From Acinetobacter calcoaceticus (GTDB lineage: Bacteria > Pseudomonadota > Gammaproteobacteria > Pseudomonadales > Moraxellaceae): DNA of 64,000 nucleotides. The notes under the pieces were generated by a model. It was not told where the DNA came from. It made no database searches and was given only the letters and a program-made list of their open reading frames with translations. Position numbers and translations under genes: made by a program. Position 1 is the first letter of the stretch. Every line of letters starts with the position of its first letter. Shown here piece after piece: positions 24,935-32,653 of the stretch. The stretch is taken from the NCBI RefSeq assembly GCF_016508255.1, contig NZ_JADVKT010000001.1, forward strand, positions 186,001 to 250,000, given 5' to 3'.

Positions 24935-25615
24935 TCAAGATAGGCTAAGTTCTTGGCTCCATGCTGAATCAGGTTGCTGATAGATGTGTTGGCACACTTG
25001 TTTAAGAGATGAAATAAAATGCGGGTTTTGCCCATCCCATTTTTCAATCATGCAATAGGTGATATGAATGCCTTTAGGTTGAAATTCTCTTGCCAATGAC
25101 TGCGCTAAAGCACGGATACTTGCGAACATGCTTTGGCTTAATACATCGTGAGACGAGTTGCTAAGTGGCGCTCCAAGAAAAATAACTGTGCCGCGCTGCT
25201 GTTTTAGCATAGGCTTAATCACAGCTTGCGCTACGTTCACCGCACTTAAACCTGTAGTCTGCCAATTGTGCTCAATCTCTTCTAAAGATAAAGCTTCGAT
25301 ATTTGGCGCAGATGAGAAACTTGGCTGAAACACACTGAGTTCAATTGTATGTCCGTGATTGGAAATATAACTCACTAATTTTTTTAAATGATCGGCATTC
25401 ACTAAGTTCAAATGGACGGCTGTCACACCATCGTTTACAGAATGAACTTGGATTTTTTGCACGGCTGAATCATGTACAACTTGATAAAGATGTAATGGAA
25501 AGTTCGCATTTTTATCTAGAATTACAAAATCACGCTCGATCTGTTGTAAATCATGACCAGCAACGACAACACAGCCCTGCTTTTTTCGAAATCTCTGACA
25601 TATTTTTTTTAGCAT
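24935..25615 (-). CDS. SDR-like protein lacking catalytic residues
   Basis: 226 residues with the overall shape of a short-chain dehydrogenase. AHVHLN-like strands and NVAQAVIKPMLKQQRGTVIFLGAPLSNSS are followed by a helix ending RALAQSLAREFQPKGIHITYCMIE. The N-terminal TGxxxGIG cofactor loop is absent (VVVAGHDLQQIE instead). Alignment by eye puts Ser and Phe where the catalytic Tyr and Lys should be. It is probably inactive as a dehydrogenase and may act as a partner of the SDR encoded just upstream, 9 bases away, in the GST-SDR-SDR operon. Confidence 0.62.
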   Translation of the reverse strand: MLKKICQRFRKKQGCVVVAGHDLQQIERDFVILDKNANFPLHLYQVVHDSAVQKIQVHSVNDGVTAVHLNLVNADHLKKLVSYISNHGHTIELSVFQPSFSSAPNIEALSLEEIEHNWQTTGLSAVNVAQAVIKPMLKQQRGTVIFLGAPLSNSSHDVLSQSMFASIRALAQSLAREFQPKGIHITYCMIEKWDGQNPHFISSLKQVCQHIYQQPDSAWSQELSLS

Positions 25616-25624
25616 TTTAGTCTC

Positions 25625-26392
25625 TCAAAATTTTTCTTGATAAGGACGTAAATCTAGTTCATGTGTCCAAAGCTCAGGCATTTGTTGGTAAAGCATCCAA
25701 TAGTTTTCTGCAATTGCATCAATATTGAGTCCACCTGTGCCACGCGTAAGACGCGCTAAACGCCCTAGACCCAATAATGCTTTATTGACTCTATCGCCAT
25801 CGACCATTCCATCAATAATCACATGAGCAATATGTATGCCTTGTGATTTATAAATTTGAGCTAGATTGAGCGCATAAGCTCGTAAAGCAGATTTACCCAT
25901 CGTAAAGGCAGCAAAAAAAGGTTTGCCACGCAAAGAAGCACTCGCTCCTGTAAAAATAAGCGTGCCGTGGTTTTGACCTTTAAAAATTTTTAGACAGCTT
26001 TGAGAAACTAAATAAGCTGATAAAAAAGTGGATTGCCACATTTGAGTAAAAAATGACAACGGACTTCGTAAGAATATTGAGGGAATATTTCCCCCCACAT
26101 TATGAATGACAGCGGTAATGCGCTCATTTTGACTGGTGATTGTGTCAAATAAAGCTTGTACTTGCTTTACATCTTCTGCATCCAGACGAAATGCGACAGC
26201 GTTGCCACCTTTCGAATGGATTTCGGCAGCCACTGCTTCAATTTTCTGGAAAGTACGCCCAGCGACATAAACTTTTAAGCCTTCTTTTGCAAAAAGACGG
26301 CACACTGCTGCACCAATACCCTGTGATGCTCCAACGCCAATAACAACTACACAATCTAAGGTTTTATCTGGTGTTGCTAATGTCATGGTCAT
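25625..26392 (-). CDS. Short-chain dehydrogenase/reductase family protein, Tyr replaced by Phe
   Basis: About 255 residues. The Rossmann fold has cofactor motif GVGASQGIGAAVCRLFA, the HNVGG strand (in place of NNAG) and catalytic-region Ser in FTGASAS. The usual YxxxK reads FTMGK, so the catalytic Tyr is Phe; the Lys is kept. I start at 26392 because it abuts the stop of the GST gene and AGGAT lies upstream; a longer frame to 26425 would overlap the GST. NAD(P) binding is likely, but classical oxidoreduction is doubtful. Confidence 0.75.
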   Translation of the reverse strand: MTMTLATPDKTLDCVVVIGVGASQGIGAAVCRLFAKEGLKVYVAGRTFQKIEAVAAEIHSKGGNAVAFRLDAEDVKQVQALFDTITSQNERITAVIHNVGGNIPSIFLRSPLSFFTQMWQSTFLSAYLVSQSCLKIFKGQNHGTLIFTGASASLRGKPFFAAFTMGKSALRAYALNLAQIYKSQGIHIAHVIIDGMVDGDRVNKALLGLGRLARLTRGTGGLNIDAIAENYWMLYQQMPELWTHELDLRPYQEKF

Positions 26393-26393
26393 T

Positions 26394-27080
26394 TTATCCT
26401 GTTTGTTTTTTATACCATAATGCAATAAACGGACGATCCAAAATTTCTTTTCTAAATTTTTTGCTTGTGCGAATCACTTCACCTAGTTGAGCGGCAACAG
26501 CAATATCTGCAATTGTCAGGGAATCTCCAACTAACCATTCACTTTGTGATAAAACCTGCTCAATACGGTCAAGGTGTCTTCTAAACTCTGTTTCAACATT
26601 TTCAGATTTCATTCGGCCCAGACCTTGAAAGAAAAGTTGTGTTTTCAATTCGGCTAAAATAAATCCTTTTACCATTGGTTTTTCATACGCTGGGCGGCCA
26701 ATACTACTAATACGGATTGCTTCATCTAAAGCTTCAGGGTCATTGACTCGTAAGTAGACTTCATAAAAATAGAGAGCTTCATCTGCCCAGTCTTCCCATA
26801 ATTCTGCAAGCGCCTTTTGATTTGGATCTTCTGGATAAAGCCGAGGCGTATTTGGATAAGTTTCTTCTAGGTAACGGGCAATTCGAGTACTGTCTTGTAT
26901 CCGCTGTCCATTATGATCAATTACAGGCACCTTGCCTACTTTACTGAGTAAAGGAACTTTAGCTCCCAAAATGCCGTTATAGTTAACTGTATCGTATGAA
27001 ATTCCTTTAAATTTCAAAATTCTCGAAACTTTCTGACAAAATGGGGAAATTTCCCATTGATGCAAAATGATATCCGACAT
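26394..27080 (-). CDS. Glutathione S-transferase family protein
   Basis: 228 residues. The N-terminal thioredoxin-like domain has ISPFCQKVSRILKFKGISYD (Ser/Cys active-site region), the cis-Pro loop KVPVIDHNG and the glutathione gamma-Glu site QDSTRIARYLEE. An all-helical C-terminal domain follows, with the ADIAVAAQL capping motif. It is the first gene of a GST-SDR-SDR operon with near-zero spacing, suggesting the three act on the same electrophilic or lipid-like substrate (inference). Confidence 0.83.
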   Translation of the reverse strand: MSDIILHQWEISPFCQKVSRILKFKGISYDTVNYNGILGAKVPLLSKVGKVPVIDHNGQRIQDSTRIARYLEETYPNTPRLYPEDPNQKALAELWEDWADEALYFYEVYLRVNDPEALDEAIRISSIGRPAYEKPMVKGFILAELKTQLFFQGLGRMKSENVETEFRRHLDRIEQVLSQSEWLVGDSLTIADIAVAAQLGEVIRTSKKFRKEILDRPFIALWYKKQTG

Positions 27081-27302
27081 TTGTTCACCTTTATTTTAAT
27101 TGCTTGTTTTCATCTACTAGTTCCTTTTTAGAACTATAAAATAGATATACAGTATGCATTTTTAAGTCAAACTTTTTTAATGACGAACAAGTTTGAAAAA
27201 CTAGAATCATTTGATTTATATCATTTTATATTCAGCCAGTTTTAAAGGATAAAACTACGCTGAACCATGCTATTAAAATAGAACCACATATAGACTCAAA
27301 AA

Positions 27303-28325
27303 TTAATAAGTCACCGTAACAACCACACTATCAGAATAGTTTCCTGGTTTACTTGCGATAGTAGTACCTTGTGGAATTTTTCCATAAACTGTAGTGGTTT
27401 GAGCGATACCTGTTCCTGTACCAGACACTCCACCTGCTCCACCAACACTATTTACTCCCCCTGTAGCATCCCATACTGAACTATAGGCAGCATCTTTGTA
27501 TAACTGATAGGGTATAAATTCATTATTGCCATGACTCATACGCCTGAATCCACCGCTTATACGGTTGTCTCCATCCCCTAAATAAATGCTATATGGCGTT
27601 CCAGAATTACAAGTCGTATTCACAGCTCCTTGCGCAGTGTAATCACGATTAGTCGTACTAATATCAGGAATACTGCCAAAATCTACAATTGAGGTTGAGT
27701 TTAATTGGCAAAGCGTCGGCACCACAAAGTTCGCTGTTAAAGTTACATTTCCAGAGCTCCAGCTGATGACATCCCCTAAACATAACGCCGCTAGAAGATC
27801 CATATCCCAAAAGAGTTGAACCGTAGCTGTATAGGTTCCTTGAGGATAGGCAATCAGCGACCCTGTTCGCGCCGGTACTTTCACATTGACCGAGTAACTA
27901 AGAATATTATTTGAAGCAACAGTTACCACTGGACCATACCAAACATTAGAGGTTTGGTTAGTGGTAGAGGAACCTGCTCCACCCACAGTTGCAGTGACTG
28001 TATATGGTAGCGATACGCTATTATTCGCGTTGGTCGCTCCCGTAAATACTGTCTTCATACACATAAACGGAGAGATCTGAGGTATTAGTCCTCCATTCGT
28101 GCAAGTAATTGTTCCTGAAAAATTTACAGTTGCATCACTATTAATATTTGCTGCCGTGTAGGTAAACGTATTATTGGTCGTTCCAGCTACCGTACAGGCA
28201 GCATGTGCCGGACTAAAAAACGCATAAACGAGATAAAATAAGCAAATACCTATAAAGTATTTTAAAGATAAGGAAATTTTTTTATAGCTCTCTATTTGAG
28301 CCTTATTCATAATATTTAATGACAT
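27303..28325 (-). CDS. Csu-like tip adhesin (spore coat U domain protein)
   Basis: 340 residues, the last gene of an archaic chaperone-usher pilus operon. A long N-terminal region ends in a signal peptide (cut at AHA near residue 42). Two spore-coat-U-type domains follow: an N-terminal adhesin-like domain (about 43-215) and a C-terminal pilin domain starting LCQLNSTSIVDFGSI and ending DSVVVTVTY. This matches the two-domain CsuE type. Its start overlaps the usher gene by 10 bases; an ATG five codons later is possible. Confidence 0.78.
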   Translation of the reverse strand: MSLNIMNKAQIESYKKISLSLKYFIGICLFYLVYAFFSPAHAACTVAGTTNNTFTYTAANINSDATVNFSGTITCTNGGLIPQISPFMCMKTVFTGATNANNSVSLPYTVTATVGGAGSSTTNQTSNVWYGPVVTVASNNILSYSVNVKVPARTGSLIAYPQGTYTATVQLFWDMDLLAALCLGDVISWSSGNVTLTANFVVPTLCQLNSTSIVDFGSIPDISTTNRDYTAQGAVNTTCNSGTPYSIYLGDGDNRISGGFRRMSHGNNEFIPYQLYKDAAYSSVWDATGGVNSVGGAGGVSGTGTGIAQTTTVYGKIPQGTTIASKPGNYSDSVVVTVTY

Positions 28326-30775
28326 ACATAAGGTCCCAATTTTTTAGTTGAGTACTGATTACTGTTATATGTGAAGTCAACTTGGCACGAACCATGATCG
28401 AGAAGATCTACTTCAAGTTTGTTTTGTTTTAATAAGTTTGGAACAAATACTTCACCATCGTAACCAACCACACCATCTTGTTGCCCATTAATTCGAACCG
28501 TATAACCCGGTAATAATGGTGAGTTGTTTTTATCAACGACTCTCACTAAGCCTGAAATGACCTGATGTGCACCAAAGTCAACCAAAGTTCCTTGGCGATA
28601 ACCTACAACTGTTTTTTGATCTGTAGATTTAACATTCCAATTTAAAGGAAGATACGAAGGATCTAAATAAATATGGTTCTCTCTATATGGCATGAGGCTT
28701 GGAATAAGAAACCTTCCAGACTTGTCCGTTGTTCCTAGATTTATCCCACCATTTAGAATTTGGCTTTGCGGACCGGCATTAGTCACAACCGCGTAACCCT
28801 CTCCAATTTCATTGGCCGCAAAGATTCGTCCTGCTGCTGCAATTAACGATCCTGTCGCTGAAACTGCAACTCGGTCATTATCTCCAATTCGGTTATAGCG
28901 ACCTGTTAAGTAGGCAGCCCGAGTTCGGTAAGACCCATAGACCGATGCATTGTTTTGATTCGCATCCTGATCATGCTCAACATAACCTCCCCATCCAAAT
29001 GAACCGATTTTGGGTTCTGATAAGCCAAAAATTTCTTGACGGTAAATCAGCCTGCCACTATCACTAGATACACTCGTAATCGCATTGACTCGAGTAGACG
29101 GTGTATAGCTCAGCGCAAAGTAAATGCCATAGTCCTTATGATTTTCATAATCTTTATATGCTGAAGCATAAAACCCCCAGTTCTTGTTCAAGCTTCCGCT
29201 TAAATTGGCAGACAATAACTTGTAGGAGTTGTCACTATATTTGATCTGGTTGTAGCCCAAATAAGCACTATAGCCTGCATAAAAATTATAGTTAATCCCT
29301 GCCCTGAATATCTCATCTGCCAATGCACTGTAGCTCAAGTAATTCTGTGGTTCAGAAGTAATCTGGTTCTCTTTTAAATATCGAATTTGTGACACACGGG
29401 CAAGGTCAAAGTAATTATCAAATACTCTGCGGTAACTAGTATTAAACGAAATGTTCTTACTAATCCGTCCTTCTAAACCAACCAAGGCAGAATATCCGTT
29501 CTCATCTTTATACTGGCTTGCTGCAATGTCAGCATTAATCACCCCAAAACCAAACAGGTTCTTGGCAAAACCTGTTCCGAGGTTCGACAAGCCGTCTGTT
29601 GAAGCCTCCGCACCACCGCTTAAAGTCAGTGAATTGCTATAGCCGTATCGAATCGCACCCGAAGCAAAAGTGGCATCATCATAATCGTTTGAATATAGCC
29701 CATAGTTATAACGTGGAACCCCGACATCTACTGAAAATTCATTGATGCCTTTGGCTAAAATCTTAGATGAAAAATAGTAAGGTTTTTTGGTAATGCTCTG
29801 CTGCCCCGTTGCATCGGTGGTCACAAGGGTGACTTCATTTCCGGAAATAAACGGGAGCTGCTTAATATCAAATGGACCTGATGGCACAAGTCCTGAATAA
29901 ATCTTTTGCTGGTTAACGTATAAATCTAAAGTCGAAGGCAGTGCTGCCGAACCAGAAAATTGCGGTAGTGCCGAGGTAACAATATCACCCCGTTGGGTAT
30001 AAGCACTTGACCACTGAAAACCTGCCAGACGTACACTATTTCCCCAGTCAGAACTATTGGAAATAAAGTCTCCTAAGGTATATATCCGGATTTTTTCAGG
30101 GTCTACATATTGCCATTTACTTTCCAGACGCACCCACTTTTCATGGCTATAACTAGTTTCATTACTACCGTTGTATAAAACCCCTGAAGAAAAGTTACCA
30201 ACTGCGCTGTTAAAAATACCTTCTGCTGAACCAGAGAAAATATTCTCGTCATTAGTCATGGTGTGATACAGGCTGTAGTTCAAAATAGCCGCGTTTAAGG
30301 GTTTCCTTTTAAAAAAATGAGGACTCGTAAGTTTTTGACCATTTAAGTCCACTGAATAGTCTGTCAACATGTTCGAAGGAACTTGTAAGTTTAGAGACTG
30401 CTCATTTTCTATATATTTAAACTGGATTCCTTTTAGCTCGTTAATACACATCCATTGGCTGTCAGGAATATGCTCATCCATTTTCATCCTTAAACTTTTT
30501 AAGTCGCTAGAGCGAATATATAGCTTTCCATCCTTAGATTGTTTCACGGCAAACAAGTCTTCAGAAGTATTAGAATTAATAGAAATATTTAAAAATAGCT
30601 GAATAAAATTAAGTTCTTGCTCCTGCCCATTGATCTTTTCCTGTGTATATTTATTATTGCTATCTATAGATTCAGGAACACTTGGAATTAAAGTATTTGT
30701 ATAATCTACGAGTTGCTCAGCAAATGAATGCGCTGGAAAATACGCAACACATAAGACACCTATAATGTATTTCAT
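28316..30775 (-). CDS. Outer-membrane fimbrial usher (archaic, CsuD-like)
   Basis: 819 residues with a signal peptide (cut near HSFA, residue 19). An N-terminal chaperone-binding domain is followed by a large beta barrel with plug region (for example LPSTLDLYVNQQKIYSGLVPSGPFDIKQLP) and C-terminal domains with GYDGEVFVPNLL and a closing CQVDFTYN. It would polymerise and export the pilin subunits. It sits between the chaperone and tip genes with 9 bases and a 10-base overlap, so translation is coupled. Confidence 0.88.
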   Translation of the reverse strand: MKYIIGVLCVAYFPAHSFAEQLVDYTNTLIPSVPESIDSNNKYTQEKINGQEQELNFIQLFLNISINSNTSEDLFAVKQSKDGKLYIRSSDLKSLRMKMDEHIPDSQWMCINELKGIQFKYIENEQSLNLQVPSNMLTDYSVDLNGQKLTSPHFFKRKPLNAAILNYSLYHTMTNDENIFSGSAEGIFNSAVGNFSSGVLYNGSNETSYSHEKWVRLESKWQYVDPEKIRIYTLGDFISNSSDWGNSVRLAGFQWSSAYTQRGDIVTSALPQFSGSAALPSTLDLYVNQQKIYSGLVPSGPFDIKQLPFISGNEVTLVTTDATGQQSITKKPYYFSSKILAKGINEFSVDVGVPRYNYGLYSNDYDDATFASGAIRYGYSNSLTLSGGAEASTDGLSNLGTGFAKNLFGFGVINADIAASQYKDENGYSALVGLEGRISKNISFNTSYRRVFDNYFDLARVSQIRYLKENQITSEPQNYLSYSALADEIFRAGINYNFYAGYSAYLGYNQIKYSDNSYKLLSANLSGSLNKNWGFYASAYKDYENHKDYGIYFALSYTPSTRVNAITSVSSDSGRLIYRQEIFGLSEPKIGSFGWGGYVEHDQDANQNNASVYGSYRTRAAYLTGRYNRIGDNDRVAVSATGSLIAAAGRIFAANEIGEGYAVVTNAGPQSQILNGGINLGTTDKSGRFLIPSLMPYRENHIYLDPSYLPLNWNVKSTDQKTVVGYRQGTLVDFGAHQVISGLVRVVDKNNSPLLPGYTVRINGQQDGVVGYDGEVFVPNLLKQNKLEVDLLDHGSCQVDFTYNSNQYSTKKLGPYVCH

Positions 30776-30784
30776 ATAAGCCTC

Positions 30785-31489
30785 TTAAAGTGTGGTTTTC
30801 TTACCATTAACTGTCAGAGAAATGCTGTATTTATGATTTGGCTGATATGCGAAATTATTAATAGAGTAGCTTCGTGCCTGCTGCGAAAGAATATAACCGT
30901 TCACGGTATTTACTTTAATGGGGTAACTTTTATTCGCTGTTGTATCAACAAGCATTAAGTCATTTAAAAGTGCATGCCGGTTTCCAATATTACTAATATT
31001 TAAGGACGGTGCTTCCTGATGAGTATCAATTTTCCAAGTCAGTTGAGTAATTGCGTCTTTATTGACTACAAATACGGGTAATGATGAGCGAAGTAATACA
31101 TTTACTCCTTGCGCTGCTTTACGGCTATCAATCGGTTTTGGTAGTTCATCAATAATAATACGATAGGTTTTTTCACCAGAAATAGGTGTTGGATTAATTC
31201 TAACTACACGCAAGTTGTAAGAGTCATTAGACTGTAATTTTAAAAATGGTGGACTAATTGCAATCTCATCTGTAGCTGTTAACTGATCTTGCCCATTTTT
31301 TTGAGTCCATTCAAATACGCGAATCTGCAAATCAGCGCTTTCATTTGACTGGTTATATAAACTAATTGAAGAAGCATTTTGATTACTTAATATTTCTACA
31401 TTCACAGGCGAAAGACGGATTGTAGCGGCGTTAATAGAGCTAGAAAAAGATAAGAATAATCCCGTAATAATAATGATATTTTTTTTCAT
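30785..31489 (-). CDS. Periplasmic pilus chaperone (CsuC-like)
   Basis: 234 residues with a signal peptide ending INAA. Immunoglobulin-like PapD fold: IRLSPVNVEILSNQNASSISLYNQSNE, then the LRVVRINPTP strand and YRIIIDELP with the donor-strand region. This is the archaic (sigma) family typical of Csu systems. It caps pilin subunits before transfer to the usher encoded next. Confidence 0.86.
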   Translation of the reverse strand: MKKNIIIITGLFLSFSSSINAATIRLSPVNVEILSNQNASSISLYNQSNESADLQIRVFEWTQKNGQDQLTATDEIAISPPFLKLQSNDSYNLRVVRINPTPISGEKTYRIIIDELPKPIDSRKAAQGVNVLLRSSLPVFVVNKDAITQLTWKIDTHQEAPSLNISNIGNRHALLNDLMLVDTTANKSYPIKVNTVNGYILSQQARSYSINNFAYQPNHKYSISLTVNGKKTTL

Positions 31490-31564
31490 GATTTACTCAA
31501 ATATAGCTTTTTTAATGTGTTAGCCCTTTCAAAAAGAGCTAACAATATTTCTAATTTATAAAAA

Positions 31565-32095
31565 TTAATAAGTTACTGTTACGGTTACAGTGTCAACATA
31601 GCTACCCGCACTCGGCAATGCTGAACCAGCAGGAATACGACCATATACGTTCACAGTTTGTACTGCACCACTACCAGTTCCGCTGTAGGCTGTTGTTGCA
31701 ATGCCGATTGCGGTGGCACGCCCTGTGTCAGAAAAAAGGTTATAGGGAATAAATTCATTACTTGTTGCTCCACCAATCATACGTCGTTGGGTCGTTTGAG
31801 CATTCTTACCGCCATCAAAAGCTAGGGTCCACGGCACAGTATTGTTACAAAGGACTTTGATTGAGGTACCTCCAGTTGTTGTTGTATCAGCATCTTCGTT
31901 AACAGCGAGAGAGCTTAAAGTACCAAAGTCCAAAACTGCATTTGTGGTAGTCCCTGTTGCAGAAGTATTAAGGACACAACTATTTGTTATTGCCGCCTTA
32001 ACAGTTAATGTCCCCGTTGCTGTAGCAGCATTTGCTGCATTAAGAGAAAATAACCCTACAGCAAGTATTGGTAAATAAAAAAAAGTCTTTTTCAT
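31565..32095 (-). CDS. Major pilin, spore coat U domain (CsuA/B-like)
   Basis: About 176 residues with signal peptide MKKTFFYLPILAVGLFSLNAANA. The mature subunit has the spore coat U pattern: TGTLTVKAAITNSCVLNT with a Cys, a second Cys in KVLCNNTVPWTL, the NEFIPYNLFSDTGR block, and the C-terminal VDTVTVTVTY donor strand. It is the first gene of the pilus operon, 75 bases before the chaperone. The codon at 32101 is TTG; the ATG at 32095 with AAAAGG upstream is the better start. Confidence 0.85.
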   Translation of the reverse strand: MKKTFFYLPILAVGLFSLNAANAATATGTLTVKAAITNSCVLNTSATGTTTNAVLDFGTLSSLAVNEDADTTTTGGTSIKVLCNNTVPWTLAFDGGKNAQTTQRRMIGGATSNEFIPYNLFSDTGRATAIGIATTAYSGTGSGAVQTVNVYGRIPAGSALPSAGSYVDTVTVTVTY

Positions 32096-32101
32096 GGCCA
32101 A

Positions 32102-32607
32102 AACCTTTTAAATTAAATTGTCGAATTAATAGATCTAAAAAAATTAACTCTTATCCTTACAATCATTTTTATTTGACTGCTCTTTTAAAGCTTATTTTTC
32201 ATCCTATTTTAAACATCATACATAAAAATAATAAAAATGCATGTCCTTGTTATTGTTTTAATTTCTATTTAATAAAATACAATTACTTAACTTAACACTC
32301 CGCAAACAAAAAATAATATTTAAAAATACAACCAATTGATTTAAATAGTTTTAATAAAATACATTTAAAATTTATTCGTTAAATTTTAAATAAATATGTC
32401 AAAAATTTGGTTATTTTCGATCATTAATTATGAAAAAGTAAACTTTATCCATCCCATCTTTCATCTTAATAGTTTCAGCTATTTTATTTTTATGACATTT
32501 AAAAGATATATTTTAATTAAATTATTAACTGCTTTAGCTTCAATAATTACTTATGGCGAAATCTACAAGTTCAATTTTGACTGGTCTATATTCTTAAATT
32601 TATATAA
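32102..32607. other. Gene-free AT-rich stretch of about 500 bp upstream of the pilus operon
   Basis: Extremely AT-rich, with long A and T runs. It presumably holds the pilus promoter and would suit binding by an H-NS-like silencer. Short plus-strand frames here (for example 32396-32626) have no supporting start signals. No repeat or RNA recognised. Confidence 0.4.
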
Positions 32608-32637
32608 AAATAAAGGCCTCTTATGAGGCCTTTATTT
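32608..32637. terminator. Terminator after pepN
   Basis: AAATAAAGGCCTC (32608-32620) and GAGGCCTTTATTT (32625-32637), a perfect 13-bp stem just past the pepN stop on the minus strand. Confidence 0.8.
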
Positions 32638-32653
32638 TTATATTTAAACTCAA

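Noticed and set aside
32396..32626. 76-codon plus-strand frame in the AT-rich region
   Set aside because: Low-complexity composition, no ribosome site, and it runs into the pepN terminator.
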